A stretch of 64,000 bases of DNA from JAEUIE01 sp046350055 (GCA_046350055.1 JAXMBC010000001.1:248001-312000); one strand, 5' to 3'. Positions 24,699 to 33,385 are shown, counted from the stretch's first letter. Translations and numbers: made by a program. Notes: a model not told the origin generated them from the letters alone.

Positions 24699-25839
24699 GT
24701 CGCAGTGCCTCGGTAGGTGCCAGTCGCGATGCTCGCCAGGCGGGGTAGAGACCACCTATCACCCCGACCACTGCAGCCAGGACGATGCCCTGTACTACCA
24801 CGGCGGTGGAAATGTCACCTTGAATGAACCCCTGCACGCCGGGTGTCTGGGTCATGCCGAAAGTCAGGAACCGGGCCAGCCCTGCCCCGAGCAGTGCTCC
24901 GCCAATGCACAGGATCAATGCTTCCAGCAGGATCATGACAATGATGCGGGAACGTCGCCAGCCGATGGCCCGCAGGATGCCGATCTCCCGCGTCCGTTCC
25001 AGTACCGAGGTCATCATGGTGTTCAGAATTCCAATGGCCCCGATGATGAGGGCAATGGCTGACGTTGCCCAGGCCATCGCATGAGCAATCCGAATCTGCA
25101 GCGTGTTGCTGACATAGTCCTTGGTCGGCAGTGCCGTCAGTCGCATGCGTTTGCCCGTGGGTGTCGTGAAGCCATCGATCTGCTTACACACCGCAGCAGC
25201 ATGCTGATCCTTTTCTTTGCCGTCGTGCAGCACCAGCGAGAAGGCTGTCACCTGCCCCGGCCGCCGCATGACCCGCTGCAGTTCCGACAGAGGTACCACC
25301 ATGGCTCCATTTTCAAAGATGTTGAAGCTCTCGAAGATGCCTACCACGGTGAACTGTTCGCGATCAATCTCGACCTTGTCGCCGACCTTCTTGTTCATGT
25401 TGCGGGCCAGGATCGAACCAAGCATGGCGGACTGGGCTTCCCCTGCACTGGGGCGACGCCCTGCGCTCATCTTCAAGTCTCGATACATGATGGCATCGCT
25501 GGGCCAGCCTTGCACAATGACGCCAAGGAGGCCTTCCTTTTCGAATGCCAGGACTTCGAGCAACATGCAGGCAACGTCTTTGACGCCGGGCAGTTCTTTC
25601 AGTTTGGCAGTCAGCGACTCATCCAGGCTGCTGGTGAGTTGCTCGGTCAGGCCGCCTTCGACGACGATCAGGTCTACGCCTCGCCCTTCGAAGACTTCGC
25701 AGAAGCCTCGCTCGAAGCCATCCGCGATGCCACGGAGTGCCACGACAGCACAGATGGCCACGCTCATGCCGGCAATAGTCAGGATGGTTCGCCAACGTCG
25801 TCGGCGAATCTGATGAAAGATCATGCTTAGGAATGTCAT
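24691..25839 (-). CDS. FtsX-like/MacB-type ABC permease
   Basis: This 382-residue protein has one N-terminal transmembrane helix (TILTIAGMSVAICAVVAL), a periplasmic MacB-PCD-like domain of about 210 residues, then three C-terminal helices. The FtsX signature block is visible in NTMMTSVLERTREIGILRAIGWRR. This four-span layout identifies the LolC/MacB family. The ATG at 25839 (MTFLSMIFHQIRRRRW) is preferred; a GTG six codons upstream is in frame, and neither has a good Shine-Dalgarno sequence. It is translationally coupled to the ATPase gene by an eight-base overlap. No separate periplasmic adaptor gene is adjacent. Confidence 0.88.
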   Translation of the reverse strand: MTFLSMIFHQIRRRRWRTILTIAGMSVAICAVVALRGIADGFERGFCEVFEGRGVDLIVVEGGLTEQLTSSLDESLTAKLKELPGVKDVACMLLEVLAFEKEGLLGVIVQGWPSDAIMYRDLKMSAGRRPSAGEAQSAMLGSILARNMNKKVGDKVEIDREQFTVVGIFESFNIFENGAMVVPLSELQRVMRRPGQVTAFSLVLHDGKEKDQHAAAVCKQIDGFTTPTGKRMRLTALPTKDYVSNTLQIRIAHAMAWATSAIALIIGAIGILNTMMTSVLERTREIGILRAIGWRRSRIIVMILLEALILCIGGALLGAGLARFLTFGMTQTPGVQGFIQGDISTAVVVQGIVLAAVVGVIGGLYPAWRASRLAPTEALRHE

Positions 25840-25915
25840 GGCTAGGTGATACACCACCCCGGAAAACCGGGCAAGCCGAAGTGAACCTCACGTGCCGCTG
25901 TGCTATCCTCACCCC

Positions 25916-26950
25916 ATGGCATCCAGCACGATTACTATTGACGGCAGCCAGGGCGAAGGGGGCGGGCAAATGCTTCGCAGCAGCCTCGCTTTGAGCATCC
26001 TCACGCAGCAACCGCTACGGATGATCAATGTTCGCGCTAAACGCAACAAGCCCGGCTTGCAGGCCCAGCACCTGGCCAGCGTCCAGGCTGCAGCCAGCAT
26101 CTGTAATGCGACTATCAGTGGTGACAGGCTGGGCAGTACTTCGATCAGTTTCCACCCCGGGCCGGTAAACGCAGGCAATTACCACTTCAAGATTGGTACT
26201 GCTGGCGCAACCGCACTGGTGTTGCACACGATCTACCTGCCGCTGCTGTTGAGAGCCGAAGGCCCGAGTGAGGTCCGCATCGAAGGAGGCACGCATGCCC
26301 TGATGGCTCCCAGTGCCGAGTATCTCACCACCACGTGGGCTGGCTACCTGCAAACGCTGGGTGCCAGTATCGAGGTGAAAGTCGTCCGCCCCGGCTTCTT
26401 CCCCAGGGGTGGTGGCCTGCTTGAAGTCAAAATCGCACCGTCCAAGCTCACCGGCTTACAACTCACACAACAGGTCGAGGCGCCCCAGCCTCCGGAACTG
26501 CTTGCAACCATCGGTGGCAAACTGCCTGAACACATTGCCCAGCGCATGCTGACCCGGGCACGGCAGTGCCTGGGCGACACCACCGCAGGCCGTATTGTAC
26601 TTCATCCCCACACCAAATCCGAAGGTGTCGTCTTCAGCGTGATCAGTCACTACGGCCCCGTCTCCACGGTGTTCTTTGCCCTGGGAGCACGTGGCAAACC
26701 TGCCGAGGCGGTCGCCGACGAAGCTGTGGCCGAGTTTGAAGCGTACCGCGCCAGCGGTTGCCCGGTTGATCCCCATGCGGCAGATCAACTGCTCCTGCCT
26801 GTGGTTTTCGCACAAGGCCCCACCAGCTATCGGACGAGTGCCATCACGCAACATCTGCTGACACAACGCGATGTCATCCAGCAGTTCATGAAACGCACGG
26901 TGAGGATTACGGGAAATCTCGGTGAACAAGGGCAAATCGATGTGGAATAG
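25916..26950 (+). CDS. rtcA: RNA 3'-terminal phosphate cyclase
   Basis: RtcA converts RNA 3'-phosphates to 2',3'-cyclic phosphates via an enzyme-AMP intermediate. The 344-residue protein carries the family start TIDGSQGEGGGQMLRSSLAL, the RAKRNKPGLQAQH substrate block, the FFPRGGG motif and HAADQLLLPVVFA. The adenylated histidine is expected in SAITQHLLTQ. It is divergent from the FtsX-like permease. Its frequent partner rtcB and the sigma54 regulator rtcR are not in the window, so it is a stand-alone copy here. The ATG at 25916 has no clear Shine-Dalgarno sequence. Confidence 0.95.
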   Translation: MASSTITIDGSQGEGGGQMLRSSLALSILTQQPLRMINVRAKRNKPGLQAQHLASVQAAASICNATISGDRLGSTSISFHPGPVNAGNYHFKIGTAGATALVLHTIYLPLLLRAEGPSEVRIEGGTHALMAPSAEYLTTTWAGYLQTLGASIEVKVVRPGFFPRGGGLLEVKIAPSKLTGLQLTQQVEAPQPPELLATIGGKLPEHIAQRMLTRARQCLGDTTAGRIVLHPHTKSEGVVFSVISHYGPVSTVFFALGARGKPAEAVADEAVAEFEAYRASGCPVDPHAADQLLLPVVFAQGPTSYRTSAITQHLLTQRDVIQQFMKRTVRITGNLGEQGQIDVE

Positions 26951-26992
26951 TCAGCAGCCAGGAGTCAGCAGCCAGAAGTTGGAAGACAGGAG
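26949..26992. repeat. Degenerate AGTCAGCAGCCAG-type repeat, copy 1
   Basis: Overlapping units of AGTCAGCAGCCAGGAGTCAG and variants follow the rtcA stop directly. The same low-complexity unit recurs at about 33413-33470, 39450-39494 and 39551-39585, in both orientations. It has no coding signal. Confidence 0.55.
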
Positions 26993-27102
26993 ATTGCCAT
27001 TGTCTCCAAGCTTCTTTGCTACTTTCCCCTTGCATCTCCCGCAGTGCCCGGTATGCTGTGGCCCATTCGTAGCGCGTCTTCCTTGTGGCGAAGGAGTGGG
27101 TG

Positions 27103-27285
27103 ATGCACGATGACAAGCGTCGGCTTCGTGAAGAGAAACGCATCGTCAAACGGGCCGGCCAGAAACACGCCCGCCGCCACGCCAAACGCCTCCTGCGGGA
27201 TGACCCCGAAAACGCCCACGACGCTGGCATGCACTACGGTCGCTGGAGTATCGACAAGCCGCAGTTCAAGCAGGGTATGGAATAG
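27103..27285 (+). CDS. Small basic hypothetical protein
   Basis: This 60-residue Lys/Arg/His-rich protein (MHDDKRRLREEKRIVKRAGQ, then KHARRHAKRLLRDDPENAH) is predicted to be helical and soluble. It has a strong ribosome binding site, AAGGAG seven bases before the ATG, which is the main reason to call it real. Similar short proteins with a KRAGxKHxR core occur in planctomycetes, from memory. The charge pattern fits a nucleic-acid-associated protein, but the role is unknown. It lies alone between rtcA and the hemolysin III gene. Confidence 0.65.
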   Translation: MHDDKRRLREEKRIVKRAGQKHARRHAKRLLRDDPENAHDAGMHYGRWSIDKPQFKQGME

Positions 27286-27312
27286 TACATATCGTTTGAG
27301 TTCGCACACTTT

Positions 27313-27414
27313 CGAGCCGGAAGCGTTAGCGACGGCGTTGCTGACGGCTCAGTTCCATATCCTTGGCCATCACGCTATTACCTATCGATCGCCGTCGCTT
27401 ACGCTTCCGGCTCG
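27313..27414. repeat. Inverted repeat CGAGCCGGAAGCG type overlapping a gene end
   Basis: The left arm is 27313-27337 and the right arm 27390-27414. They are complementary over 25 bases with one mismatch, separated by 52 bases. The right arm covers the last codons and the stop of the hemolysin III gene, so the repeat supplies its C-terminus (residues NEPEA). It resembles mobile REP/MITE-like intergenic elements of planctomycetes. Confidence 0.65.
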
Positions 27415-28103
27415 TTTGGTAGCTTTCGCTCCACCATGGGTACATTGCCCGGGGCGATCTGGTAGATGAACACGCTAAAGCACCACGCGCCGATCAGCAC
27501 CGCGATGTGAAACAGTTCATGCGTGCCCAGTACTCCCGGTAGCAGAATGGGAGCACGCAGGTAATCAATAATCGCCCCGTAGGTGTAGGCGATGGCCCCC
27601 CAGAAGGGCATGCGGAACAGCGCTCCGCCGTAGTAGTACCAGATGAAGTAGCCCGAGATTGCCCCGAGCCAGCCCAGCCCCAGATACAGCGACAAGCCCA
27701 GGAACTCGGAGAGATCATTGAAGTAAATACTCTTGAGCGTGATGCCCAGAATGGCGCCGATCCAGACCACCGAGAGAGGCCCCCAACGCTTCCATCCGCG
27801 AAACAGGATGTAATGACACGGGGCATAGGTGCCGGCGATGAGCAGAAAAATGGCTGCATGGTCGAGCCGCATCAGCACCATGCGGGCGGTCGATTCACGG
27901 TCGAGCATGTGATACACACCGCTGAGGGCAAAGAGCAGGACATTGCTCATGCCATAGATTCCCAGCGCAATCATGCGCCCGGTATCACCTCGCCCACGCC
28001 AGAGCAGCAGGCCCGTGATCACCAGGAAGACGGGCACCCCGACAATCAAATGGGTAAACGAACTGATGGGATCTGCAATCCCCAGGAACGGTGTTGGTTG
28101 CAT
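27399..28103 (-). CDS. Hemolysin III / PAQR-family membrane protein
   Basis: This 234-residue, seven-span protein belongs to the HlyIII/YqfA group of the PAQR superfamily. The conserved metal-site motifs are present: SGVYHM near the second helix, LDHAAIFLLIAGTYAP near the third, and HELFHIAVLIG near the last. The family is linked to lipid metabolism and proposed Zn-dependent hydrolase activity; the hemolysin label is historical. Its last residues and stop codon are encoded inside an inverted repeat. It begins five bases after the stop of the SHD1/WD40 gene, so the two are probably cotranscribed. Confidence 0.88.
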   Translation of the reverse strand: MQPTPFLGIADPISSFTHLIVGVPVFLVITGLLLWRGRGDTGRMIALGIYGMSNVLLFALSGVYHMLDRESTARMVLMRLDHAAIFLLIAGTYAPCHYILFRGWKRWGPLSVVWIGAILGITLKSIYFNDLSEFLGLSLYLGLGWLGAISGYFIWYYYGGALFRMPFWGAIAYTYGAIIDYLRAPILLPGVLGTHELFHIAVLIGAWCFSVFIYQIAPGNVPMVERKLPNEPEA

Positions 28104-28108
28104 CGTGC

Positions 28109-30037
28109 TTAGCGGATCCCGTTGGCAGTGATTTGCGACCGCTTCAGAGAGGCCGAGCCGTTCGTCTGGTCGCTCGTCGCCTTTGCCACGAACTTCGGCA
28201 CTTCGATGTGCTGGAAGAAGCCCGCATTCACCTCACCATACTTCTTCAGATGCTGTTCCACGGTTTCACCTTCCTTGAGGTGAATCAAGGGTGGTGGGTG
28301 ATTTCCTCCGCCTGCTGTCCAGTGGGTGATTCCCCCTGCCACCAGCTTTAACTGGTAAACCCAGCCTGGCACCGTGTGAGTCTTTTCGCGGCGACCGAAG
28401 GCTGGCCCGGGGAACGACGAGTAGGCCATCTCGTGATCTTTCCCCTTGGTCACGGTCGCCACCAGGGTTACCCCACCGCTGCCAACCTTGTGGCCAGCTT
28501 CCGTGATCTTGCGTTCAAGGGCCGTGCTGACTTCCTCTTTGACCTTGTGATCGCTGATGCCACTGACGTCGATAGAGACTGTGGTGCCCGGCTTGAGGAT
28601 GAAAAAGTTCGGATTGCTCCGAGCCTGCTCAAGCATCTGCAGGGCGGACGCGTGAGGCAGCTTGACCGGCACCAGCGTAAAGCCCTGCGGCTTGGTGAGG
28701 GCAAAGGTGGTGTCGCCGGCGAAGGCGAACTTGTCGGCGCCATCATAGCCCCAAACGTTGACGTTCATCTCGGGGGAGACGTAGCACAGCGGAGAGCCTG
28801 CCAGGAGCGCCGTCGGCGAAGCCCAGTAGCAGGGTACTTCGTGTCCGAAACCGTTGATGCTGACAGTGCTTGTCTGATTACCTGTGGCCAGATCGAACAC
28901 TTCCACTTTGGCGATTGTCACCGCAGCCAGTTGCCTGCCATCGGGGCTGAAGGCCAGCCGGCTGAGCTGCATATTTGACATGGGCTTGACACTGAGCGTG
29001 TCCCCCGAAACTGCATCGAGGATGACCAGATCATTATTGGACCTGGTGGCCAGCAATTTGCGATCATGCGAAAGGGCTGGGGTGATATTCCCCTGCAACT
29101 GCATGGTCTGCTTCGGCTTCGCGTCAGCCGGGTTCCACCAGACGTACAGGCCGCCACTGAGCCAGGTGAGCAGGGTGCCATCGGTCAGGAACGCTGCACC
29201 TTGCACGTCATTGCCATGGCCCTTCTCATCCTGAGCGGCATTGAATCGATGCAAGGCTTTCGCCTCAGTATCGCTCACCTGCCAGAGGGTGAGCACATTG
29301 CTTTTGTTGTGACCGAAGATGTCCTCACGGGTAACCAGCATCTTGCCATCGAGACTGACGGCCAGAGGTGTCTGCTTACCCGGGATATCGATGTTCTTGA
29401 GGGTGACACCCTTTTCCAGATCGCAGATATGGATGGTACTGCTGGGGGTATCGCGGTTACCTGGCCGGTCGAGCGTGGTCACGACATAGGCCCGCCTGGT
29501 GGGAATATGCACTTCCACGCCGCTGGCTTTGTCGAAGAAGTCGCGGCTGGGAAAACTTACGGGGCGAGGCGTGAAGCCGAGCTTGAGATCGGCGGTGCTC
29601 ACCGCAGGGGCTTTCCATTCCGAGCCGAAGACAGAAAGTTGCCTGACGCCAGACCAGTCAACGGAAGTTAACTCGATGGCACCGGGCGTACTGCCTGCTT
29701 CCGCCTTGCCTCGCGTGTTGCGCCCTGTCTTGCCTGATTCCTTGAAGGGGCTGTCCTCTTTCTTCTTGAAGGGATTATCAGCCATCAAAGTCCGACCGTG
29801 AGCCTGCATGGCCTCCGTGCGGTCTTCGAACTTCAATTTGATCAGGTCGATGGTCACCTGTGAGCCATCAGCCTTCTCGATGGTGACCTTGTTCTGATCC
29901 AGCTTGACGAACTTACCTTCGATAGTGAACTTGCCTGTCGAATCGGTCCAGGTGCGGAGGGGCTCATCGGCCCAGACCCCACCCAACGTCAGCGAAGCTG
30001 CCAGGAGACCACCTGCGAGTCGAGAGAGGAAACGCAT
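28109..30037 (-). CDS. Secreted SHD1-domain / WD40-like protein
   Basis: This 642-residue exported protein has a signal peptide (FLSRLAGGLLAASLTLGG) and then an SHD1 domain (residues about 25-75, RTWTDSTGKFTIEGKFVKLD) typical of planctomycetes. A Lys/Gly-rich linker follows, then a WD40-like propeller from about 150 to 450 (LWQVSDTEAKALHRF, LAFSPDGRQLAAVTI). The C-terminal part (about 470-640) resembles a lipoprotein-like binding domain with no clear family. The start uses ATG 30037 with GAGG upstream rather than an in-frame GTG three codons earlier. It acts in the periplasm or at the cell surface; the ligand is unknown. Confidence 0.82.
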   Translation of the reverse strand: MRFLSRLAGGLLAASLTLGGVWADEPLRTWTDSTGKFTIEGKFVKLDQNKVTIEKADGSQVTIDLIKLKFEDRTEAMQAHGRTLMADNPFKKKEDSPFKESGKTGRNTRGKAEAGSTPGAIELTSVDWSGVRQLSVFGSEWKAPAVSTADLKLGFTPRPVSFPSRDFFDKASGVEVHIPTRRAYVVTTLDRPGNRDTPSSTIHICDLEKGVTLKNIDIPGKQTPLAVSLDGKMLVTREDIFGHNKSNVLTLWQVSDTEAKALHRFNAAQDEKGHGNDVQGAAFLTDGTLLTWLSGGLYVWWNPADAKPKQTMQLQGNITPALSHDRKLLATRSNNDLVILDAVSGDTLSVKPMSNMQLSRLAFSPDGRQLAAVTIAKVEVFDLATGNQTSTVSINGFGHEVPCYWASPTALLAGSPLCYVSPEMNVNVWGYDGADKFAFAGDTTFALTKPQGFTLVPVKLPHASALQMLEQARSNPNFFILKPGTTVSIDVSGISDHKVKEEVSTALERKITEAGHKVGSGGVTLVATVTKGKDHEMAYSSFPGPAFGRREKTHTVPGWVYQLKLVAGGITHWTAGGGNHPPPLIHLKEGETVEQHLKKYGEVNAGFFQHIEVPKFVAKATSDQTNGSASLKRSQITANGIR

Positions 30038-30198
30038 AGGAAGCACCTCGTATTAACGATTTCTCCATTATAGTACACGCGGCATTTTGGTGCGAAGGCT
30101 GTTGTGTGTGGCTGGTCCATCTTCCGTTCATCTTCACAAATCGTTGTATGGTGCACTGGCACGAGGTGATGCTTACACGGCAGGATGCCGCGTCTACT

Positions 30199-31158
30199 TT
30201 AGTGAGCTTCTGCTTCCAGCGGGCCAGCAACCGCCTGGATCACGAAGAGCCGGCCGGGCATGGTAGGCATATAGGAACTGGGGACCCAGGGATTGGGGCC
30301 GTAGTGCAGGGTCATCCGTACCGATTGCCCCTGCCAGTTGAAGTTGCCCTGGCAGCCATCTGCTCCGCCAATGCAGTAGTCAGCCCGGGTGAAGAGGCCC
30401 GGACCAATGGTGTTGGCACGCAGCGGGATCAGCGTCAGACGGCTGGCGAAGCTGTGCAAGGAGTTCTGTTCGATGGTGAGCGGATGCAACTGCGCACCGA
30501 GACGATACGGCTCTGCCCGCCAGGCTGCCTCGCTCTGAAATTCGGTGGCAAAGTGAGGCTCCCAGAAGGCGATGTGGCAGGCCCTGCCGATGCCATAGAC
30601 CACTACGAGCTTCGCCCCATTGGCCCGCAGTCTGGCGATACGTTCGGGATACTGGGGCAGCGATTTGCGGGTGGCGAAGTGTCGCTGCGATTTAGGCACC
30701 GTCAGCTTACCCATGGGCCCGTAGAACGCCTGCTCCATCGCCCCGGTGAAACTACCTGGTGCATCGCTGGCTGCGGTATTGCCCTCGGCATCGGACCATT
30801 CGTCCATGTTGAAGCCATGCACATGCTTGCACGAAACGTTGTGCTTCTGGCAGAAGTATATCACCCATTGGTACATGCCCATCGGGCCGACGGGCAGGAT
30901 GAGGGCGAGTTCCCGCTTCGCAACGGCTGCTTCCTGAATCTGGCAGAAGATCTCGTACCCCATCTTAGCATTCATGGCTTCCACGCCTCCAGTACTGTCG
31001 CGACAGACTTCGACCTGAAAGTGGCGATGCCAGTGGGATGCCCGCTGCTGCATAGCTTCGACGGAGAGTGCAGTCAGCCGATCAATCTTCGCATAGTCCC
31101 AGCCCTGCGGATAAAACGGCCCGGCGTAGGCATCGGCAACGGTGGTGAGGAAGTTCAT
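30199..31158 (-). CDS. Glucosamine-6-phosphate deaminase-like protein, atypical active site
   Basis: This 319-residue protein matches the NagB fold: HGFNMDEWSDAEG (Asp119-Glu120) corresponds to FNMDEY of NagB, and GIGRACHIAFWEP corresponds to the GVGNDGHIAFNEP block. In NagB the Asp of that block is catalytic; here Ala193 stands in its place, while His195 and Glu200 are kept. The enzyme may therefore be a diverged isomerase/deaminase or a sugar-phosphate binding protein. The N-terminal 80 residues are longer than in NagB. The ATG at 31158 (MNFLTTVADA) is chosen over an upstream in-frame start because it has GAG six bases upstream. Confidence 0.75.
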   Translation of the reverse strand: MNFLTTVADAYAGPFYPQGWDYAKIDRLTALSVEAMQQRASHWHRHFQVEVCRDSTGGVEAMNAKMGYEIFCQIQEAAVAKRELALILPVGPMGMYQWVIYFCQKHNVSCKHVHGFNMDEWSDAEGNTAASDAPGSFTGAMEQAFYGPMGKLTVPKSQRHFATRKSLPQYPERIARLRANGAKLVVVYGIGRACHIAFWEPHFATEFQSEAAWRAEPYRLGAQLHPLTIEQNSLHSFASRLTLIPLRANTIGPGLFTRADYCIGGADGCQGNFNWQGQSVRMTLHYGPNPWVPSSYMPTMPGRLFVIQAVAGPLEAEAH

Positions 31159-31288
31159 GGGAAGCTCGGATAATTGGTATGAAGAGCTAAGTGTTGAGTG
31201 AGTTCGAGCAGTTGTCAATGGACTACATGGCGAGCTAACAGTTTTGTTGATCCCATCGGGACCTCAGCTATTCGTAGTTAAGATATGC

Positions 31289-31666
31289 CTAATGTGTACC
31301 CCATGCATAACGTACCACACCATACACCAGCAGAAACAACCCGACGGTGATGGCATGAAAAAGGGGAGTCATCTTTTCCCCACGCGTCCTCCGCAACCAG
31401 GTCATCCAGTACACCAGGCCGCCTATCACCAGGGGGGTCCCGATCAGATTCAGTAACCGCAGTGTCTCGTTCGGCAATAACAAGCGAGGATGAACCAGAT
31501 TCGTTAAGCCTGCCAACCCAGCAGCCAGTAGAACAAGGCAGGACACGTACACGCAGCCGGTTCCGTTATCATTCCTCATCCAGGACTTCTCAAAGCCACA
31601 GTAGACTATCACCTCGATGGTAATTTCGAGGAGAAACTGCAACATCAAGATCAGCCCTTCTTCCAT
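31289..31666 (-). CDS. Small membrane protein
   Basis: This 125-residue protein has about four hydrophobic segments (ILMLQFLLEITIEVIVYCGF; VYVSCLVLLAAGLAGL; LLNLIGTPLVIGGLVYWM; ITVGLFLLVYGVVRYAWG) and basic loops (WLRRTRGEK). No family is recognised. It begins four bases after the CPBP protease stop, so it is probably cotranscribed and may partner it. The open frame reaches further upstream, but the ATG encoding MEEGLILM fits the gene spacing. Confidence 0.65.
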   Translation of the reverse strand: MEEGLILMLQFLLEITIEVIVYCGFEKSWMRNDNGTGCVYVSCLVLLAAGLAGLTNLVHPRLLLPNETLRLLNLIGTPLVIGGLVYWMTWLRRTRGEKMTPLFHAITVGLFLLVYGVVRYAWGTH

Positions 31667-31670
31667 CGTA

Positions 31671-32459
31671 CTACCCCAGTTTGGAAGCCACGATGTCGTA
31701 GCCGCACCACATGATGCCGAGGTCTGCACAGAGGTGCGCTACCCACGCGCCGAGCAACGAGCCGGTGTGCTGATAGATGCAGCACCAGACGAAGCCGCCA
31801 ATACCTATGCAAATGCTGAACACGACAACGAACAGCAGTCCGGCTTCACCGGGCAGGAATGTGTAGAGCACCAGAATGTGATGCAGCATGAATCCGAACG
31901 AACTAACGAGCGCCGCCTTCATCCAAGGGATACCAGCCCGCAGTCGGCCAAAGACAAACCAACGCCAGTAGTACTCTTCAAAGGCGGAGTGGATGATGGT
32001 GAGAAACCCCGCCATCACCACGAAGGCTGTGGGCGAAGTCACCCCGGCATCGAGCAGCTTGGCATGTACCAGGTCAGCTGTGGACTTGAATAAGGGCAGA
32101 TCACGCAGCCAGACGTAATAGAGCACCATCATACCAGCGACAGTGAAGAGGCCGAAGTCGAGGCCGAGTTTGAACGACAGCAGATGTCGGGGTTTCAGCA
32201 GAGGTGTATCGCTAGCTTCGCTTTCCCGCATTACTTGAAAGCGGAGGATGAGATACCAGTACAAGGGCAGGAGTCCCGTCAGCACTTTGGAAGTAAAGTA
32301 GACTACACGGGTGAGCATCCCCTGCCCTGCGAGGACAAAGAAATAGAGCCAGGTCATGACCGTCGGTGCGACAAGGGCGATGCCAATGACCCAGCCATCG
32401 GTCTTCCAGCGGAACTGACGCAGTAATGTGTTAGTGGTGGGCATGCGACCTATTACCAT
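31671..32459 (-). CDS. CPBP-family intramembrane glutamic endopeptidase
   Basis: This 262-residue polytopic membrane protease belongs to the CAAX/Abi (CPBP) family. The three family motifs are present: FEEYYWRWFVFGRL (EExxxR), LHHILVLY and WVAHLCADLG. About seven spans are visible. Bacterial members are implicated in bacteriocin self-immunity or peptide processing. The first ATG overlaps the upstream gene stop by seven bases; a second ATG at 32444 (MPTTNTLL) with a closer AGG is equally possible. It sits in the middle of a three-gene minus-strand run. Confidence 0.85.
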   Translation of the reverse strand: MVIGRMPTTNTLLRQFRWKTDGWVIGIALVAPTVMTWLYFFVLAGQGMLTRVVYFTSKVLTGLLPLYWYLILRFQVMRESEASDTPLLKPRHLLSFKLGLDFGLFTVAGMMVLYYVWLRDLPLFKSTADLVHAKLLDAGVTSPTAFVVMAGFLTIIHSAFEEYYWRWFVFGRLRAGIPWMKAALVSSFGFMLHHILVLYTFLPGEAGLLFVVVFSICIGIGGFVWCCIYQHTGSLLGAWVAHLCADLGIMWCGYDIVASKLG

Positions 32460-33127
32460 TCGGACATAATGATCTCACTGGTATCCAGTTCATTGTACTT
32501 GATGAGGAAGAACCACTCCATTTGATAGGGTTCTGTTTTGGAGAGTGCATGTTGCATGAACGACAACAGGTCAGGCAATTGCGGGCTGGTTCGGCCACTC
32601 GCAACAGGATGTTCACCCAGGTTGGTGACGAAGATTTCACCTTCGGGCAGATCGAAGTCCTGGGTGTAGGTGATTCCACTCGGCGCGGTGTACTTCATCC
32701 GGAAGTGGTCGTGGTGCTTTTCCAGTTGGAGTGTCAGGTTGCCCGCGTTCCAGTTTGCAGCCCGCCCGTTTTCGATGGTGAGCGATGGGAATTGAAGGGT
32801 GCTGTTGCGCACATCGCCCATGACCAGAGTCATAAAGGGTAATTCGTCAGACAGGTATCCGCTGCGAGGCGGCACTTCCGAAGCACCCCGGCCATAGACA
32901 ACTGTAACCAGACGGACTTCCAGCCGATACTTGCCCCGATCGGGTATAGCGTCGTTCCAGGGCACGCCAGTACAGGGATAGACAAAGTTTGGGTACGGTT
33001 CGATGAGCTGATGAAACGGCTCAGCGATGCAAACCCATTGCTCTTTGCGTGGAAACAGGAATGGCACGCTGCAGGTACAGACGATGATGAGGCAACAGAC
33101 GAGGTACTGATAATGACGGCGTTGCAT
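32453..33127 (-). CDS. Exported or membrane-anchored hypothetical protein
   Basis: This 224-residue protein has an N-terminal hydrophobic segment (YLVCCLIIVCTCSVPFLF) after a basic start, serving as a signal or anchor. The mature part has a beta-rich core (KYRLEVRLVTVVYGRG, FPSLTIENGRAANWN) and an acidic C-terminus. No family is recognised. It is the first gene of a run with the CPBP protease and the small membrane protein, overlapping the protease start. A substrate or accessory role for the protease would be pure inference. Confidence 0.6.
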   Translation of the reverse strand: MQRRHYQYLVCCLIIVCTCSVPFLFPRKEQWVCIAEPFHQLIEPYPNFVYPCTGVPWNDAIPDRGKYRLEVRLVTVVYGRGASEVPPRSGYLSDELPFMTLVMGDVRNSTLQFPSLTIENGRAANWNAGNLTLQLEKHHDHFRMKYTAPSGITYTQDFDLPEGEIFVTNLGEHPVASGRTSPQLPDLLSFMQHALSKTEPYQMEWFFLIKYNELDTSEIIMSEW

Positions 33128-33226
33128 TGAAGTCTCCGCGATTCGTCACGCAGTGTATCCTTTTGGGCAGTTCGTTTGCTAGGGCAAGTGCACTCTAGCT
33201 GAAACTAGCCACGATTGTGGCGGCAT

Positions 33227-33385
33227 GTGAATAGCAGTGGGTGAGCAACGCGAACCCACGGACAACAGATCCGGCGGAACCTGAGCCGCGGTAGCGGCGA
33301 AACAATGGTGCGCGATGCACCACAATGATCCCGTGGGTTTCGCTACGCTACACCCACGGCTATTCACCTGTCGCCGCTCCGCGGC
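33227..33385. repeat. Interleaved inverted-repeat element
   Basis: Arm A (GTGAATAGC...CCCACGG, 33227-33261) pairs imperfectly with arm A' (CCGTGGG...GCTATTCAC, 33331-33367). Arm B (GCCGCGGTAGCGGCGA, 33285-33300) pairs with B' (TCGCCGCTCCGCGGC, 33371-33385) with one gap. The order A-B-A'-B' is pseudoknot-like. It could be two overlapping REP/MITE copies or one structured element. Confidence 0.6.
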
